64,000 nt of DNA. Origin: Euryodendron excelsum. Lineage: Eukaryota > Streptophyta > Magnoliopsida > Ericales > Pentaphylacaceae. The notes below the pieces were generated by a model, which saw nothing but the letters and a program-made list of their open reading frames with translations, searched no databases and had not been told where the DNA came from. Shown here piece after piece: positions 60,711-64,000 of this stretch. Both the position numbers and the translations under genes were made by a program. Every line of letters starts with the position of its first letter. Positions within the stretch are counted from its first letter, which is position 1. The stretch covers positions 39,191,501 through 39,255,500 of the forward strand of contig CM065378.1 in assembly GCA_033060915.1 (NCBI GenBank), written 5' to 3'.

Positions 60711-62302
60711 CTGGTGAACTTGAATCTTTTTAGTTTTATTTTTTCTAATACTCGAAATCATTAACCACTTTGGGGGAATCTCTTTTCTATGGAAAACTTA
60801 ATAATTATTGGCTAGTGACACAATAATTTTTCATCTGCAACCAAATCCTAGAGAAAGCTGAGTTCGGTTCTTAAAACTTATCTGGCTTCTCATATTTCAA
60901 ATCTTCTATCTTGTTAAGTAAATTAACACTTTTTAAAGCATTTCAGGATGCATCTAATGTACCACTAACCAAAGTTTAAGATTATTCTGACGCTAAAGCC
61001 AAAAATCTGAATAAATAATTCTTTGCTTTCACGGGCCATTGGAAACTATCGAACTTAAATCCTTAGTCGCAAGTTAAGTAGGAATTAAGATAATGATCTA
61101 TCATGACTCGGAGTTGATGAAATACACTGGGAGAACTGAAGTGGTGGAGCATAGTTATTAGAGTACTCTCTATTTTGAGGGAAACTTATTTATCTAGAAA
61201 CTTGTGGAGGTGAAAGTCTCATGAAGTTTTGAGCGCTATTTCTAGGCAATCTTAATCAAATGTATAAAAAAACTCTAAAGCAGTTAACTTTTTTAATAAT
61301 TTTTTTTTAGAAAATACGGAGAAAACGTATTAGAAACACATTGTACGCATGCAAAATTTCAGTTAATTACAAATTACCAACTGTTGCAAAAAATTAAAGA
61401 ATATGATACAATCATTGGCAAATAACATGTGGCCACTATCTCAAAGGTCTCAAACCAAGATTTCAGGAGAGCCAAATCATGTTCGGTCACTTGTCAAACT
61501 AATATTCATCTATTTAAAAAATAAATAAACAAATATAATTATCATGACTTTTACATTTTTAAAATTAAATTAATAAAGACGTAATTATCAAACAACTATT
61601 GATAAATATTGATTTTATCTCTTTAAAAATAAAAGATAGTAAATAGTAAAGAGATAATAATCAATCAACAAGAGATTTAACAGGACTCTCTAGCACCCTC
61701 AAATATAAATAGGAGTGACCTCTACCGAATTGAGGGAAAAATTCTTCATAAACAATTCAATAAGGTAGAAAAATTCCATCGAACTGAAGCTTAGATTCAA
61801 ACTTAATAGTTCGTTGCAAAGCCTACAATTTTAATATCTTCTTCAACCAAATTTAAGGAATCTCTTAATTTAATTTGGGAACAAGCTGTCAAAACCGTCC
61901 CAGAAGAGAAGAATTGGATGATCGTTCTTTTATCTAGAATATCCCAGAGATTGTACCTACTTTTCTCAAAGTTAATAAATTCATTTTTTTTACTCTATTG
62001 TATTGTCTTTATTTTTTTGGCAAGAAATTTGTGTGTACATATGTTTCTCATAAATTGCATGCACTATTTTTCAATACTCTCAAAACTTATTTTTTAACAA
62101 TAATATGAAATTATACTTAGAAATCTCTTTAAATATTGTTAAACAATCCTACTTTAATTGATCATTGTGTGAAGGGTGAGAGGGGCATACCAAATTGGCA
62201 GAGAGATTGGTGGTAGAAGGCCCTCCGGGAAGTTAATGCAAACGTTGACTAGGTGGAGGAAAGAGAGCTAAGGCGGACTTAGGAAGAAAGAGAATGACAA
62301 TG

Positions 62303-62306
<4 letters not shown>

Positions 62307-62359
<53 letters not shown>
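62307..62359. repeat. (GA)n microsatellite
   Basis: About 26 GA units, the longest in the window. Confidence 0.95.
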
Positions 62360-62361
<2 letters not shown>

Positions 62362-62493
62362 TCTTAGCTTGCTGTTGGTTATGACATTGATGGTGTTTTG
62401 CTAAGCGAAGGATCTTCTCTTTATATAGGCGAGGGGACCTCGGTGACTAAGCTAACCCGTGAGTGCTCAGGACCAGTTGGCCAGTCCCTCTTA

Positions 62494-64000
62494 TTGACTT
62501 CATGTCTTGATTTTAATGATAACAAAATAATACGTTAAGGATTTAATGACTTTACTTAGTGTAAAAATCATATTATGTGTTTAATCTCATTAGGTTTATG
62601 AATTGAAGGTTGAAATATTAAAGATATTGAAGATCTTGTATGTTGCAAACTTATTAAGCATGTTGAAGGTTGTTGAGCAAGAATGTTTGAATTATGAAGA
62701 ATCTTACAACAAGATTATGTTCATAATATTATTTCAAAAAGATTAAAGGTACTCAAAGATGATGAAGACTTGTTGAAATGAATATCACAAGACATGTAAG
62801 CTCTATATAAAGATTTAAAGATGCCTTGCATCAATGGAAGGCTGAAGAACTCTACAAAGGATTAATATGGATTAAATTCATTTCGAGGAGATTGAATGTG
62901 TTTTTGAAGATCAACATATCTTAAATAAGTTGTTTCAAGTTTTAGAAGCTTCATTTGGATGATTCTTTAAAAGCTTGAAGATTTGAGAAAATTTTGGTCA
63001 AAATTGACAAAAGTTGAAATCTCTGAACAGAGGAGTCGACACCTCCATTCTCGGAGTTGACACATTAGTTAATAATGCAAAGTTTTGAAAAAAGTTCAAA
63101 AGGATTGACACCTCTATTATAGGAATCAACACATTTGGACAAACCTTTGATGAAGTTTGGTGGAAGTTAGAGGAGTTGACACCTAGATTTCAGGGATTGA
63201 CACTTTTGGGCAGAATGTTGAACAACATTTGTACCTCCATTCCAGGGGTCAACACTTAGAGCCCAATGAACGGATTTTTGAACGTTCTGTTAGGCCGAAA
63301 ACACATTAAATGCTCACTCAACTATTACCAAAGGCTAGAATCAATGTAAGGCTATAAATACAAAATTTTCACAACATTTATACATGAGAATAGAAGATTA
63401 TAAGTGCTGTATTTAAAGATCAAAGCCGATTTTTTGAACCCTAACTACTACATTGTCTTTGTTGAATACTTGGGGGTTATTCATTGAGCTTAACTTACTT
63501 ATGTATTCTTTGTGAGAGATACTCATCATATAAATTTTATTTATTTGGCTTGGGTGGGTTTGTAAACCTGTGAATTTGAGTGCTTTTAAAAAAAAATATA
63601 TTTATATGTTTGAGTGAAACTTGCACAAAATCATTTATAAGTTTAAGCGAAACTTTGAATCAAACTACTTGGGTTTTGAAAGTTTAGGAAGAACTCTTAT
63701 AAAAGTGAGTTAGGCACTTGATAAATTAGCAATAATTGTGTAAAAGGACTTTTATATAGTGGAGAAGGCTTTCAAGGAGATCTTGAGGGAGATGACGTAA
63801 GTTACAAGTTATGACCAAATCTTGATAAATCGTTGTGTGTTCATCGTGCCCTGTTTTTTTCCTTTTTTATCATGTTATTGATTGCTTTGTTCATACATTA
63901 ATTAGCTATTGTTCCATTACTTTAGTAGTTTTTAATTGCATTATTTGATATTACCTTTGAGAAACTCAATTCACGCCCCCCTTGGGTTGTATATTCGGGC
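62494..64000 (+). mobile_element. Copia-type (SIRE-like) LTR, runs off the window
   Basis: GATTTTAATGATAACAAAAT near the start and CAATTCACGCCCCCCTTGGG near the end match the pattern of the solo LTR at 14634-16108. The left end is uncertain (62494 or 62503). Between 63025 and 63260 four diverged units with GTCGACACCT or GTTGACAC words repeat. Whether an internal region follows is outside the window. Confidence 0.7.

Larger units (their letters stand above)
59661..62493. other. Intergenic DNA
   Basis: No gene seen. Holds a perfect 11 bp stem hairpin at 60211-60240 (GGGGAGCTTGG...CCAAGCTCCCC), a (CT)n at 60668-60706 and a (GA)n at 62307-62359. Confidence 0.55.

Overview
The window is nuclear DNA of a flowering plant, a eudicot by gene content and AT-rich intergenic sequence. 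The species cannot be fixed from sequence alone. It has four genes I would call host genes: an organellar-type cysteinyl-tRNA synthetase (18392-27586, +, 9 exons), a GH79 heparanase-like beta-glucuronidase (29057-33646, -, 9 exons), a small secreted TPD1-like protein (53996-54707, +, 2 exons) and a 260-residue protein of unknown function (58166-59660, +, 3 exons). Everything else is transposable elements, their relics, foldback structures and microsatellite-rich intergenic DNA.

Layout. 1-6331: a 1.66 kb direct duplication (1319-2977 and 4570-6227) carrying the 3' end of an antisense LINE. It brackets a 300 bp near-perfect palindrome, a broken Ty3/gypsy gag and a 67 bp tandem array. 6332-14517: a non-autonomous Athila-type LTR element with gag and protease but no RT, RNase H or integrase; a Tourist-like MITE sits in its 5' LTR. 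14634-16108: a Copia-type solo LTR. The Athila-type element and the solo LTR both lie inside one LINE, whose reading frame can be followed across both (5.6-16.25 kb, minus strand). 16349-18016: an imperfect inverted repeat and a 1.27 kb TIR element. 18.4-33.7 kb: two convergent housekeeping genes, with a LINE fragment in an intron of the first and a SINE in an intron of the second. 33.7-42.6 kb: gene-free, with a MITE, two SINE-like or foldback elements, a Copia primer-site relic and a 0.45 kb direct duplication.

42654-52882: a structurally complete Tat-lineage Ty3/gypsy element with 607 and 606 bp LTRs and a perfect ATTAT target duplication. Its gag-pro-pol is one frame broken by five in-frame stops, and its integrase has Asp where the catalytic Glu should be. 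Between pol and the 3' LTR it carries two tandem arrays and, on the opposite strand, a separate transcription unit with its own TATA box, at least one convincing intron (a second is probable) and a coiled-coil C-terminus. This antisense gene is the most interesting object in the window. 53.9-59.7 kb holds the last two host genes. 62.5-64.0 kb is a second Copia-type LTR running off the end.

No operon-like cooperation among host genes is expected. The synthetase and the glucuronidase are tail-to-tail with about 1.47 kb between stop codons. Exon coordinates come from reading GT/AG borders that keep phase; they have not been checked against transcripts.
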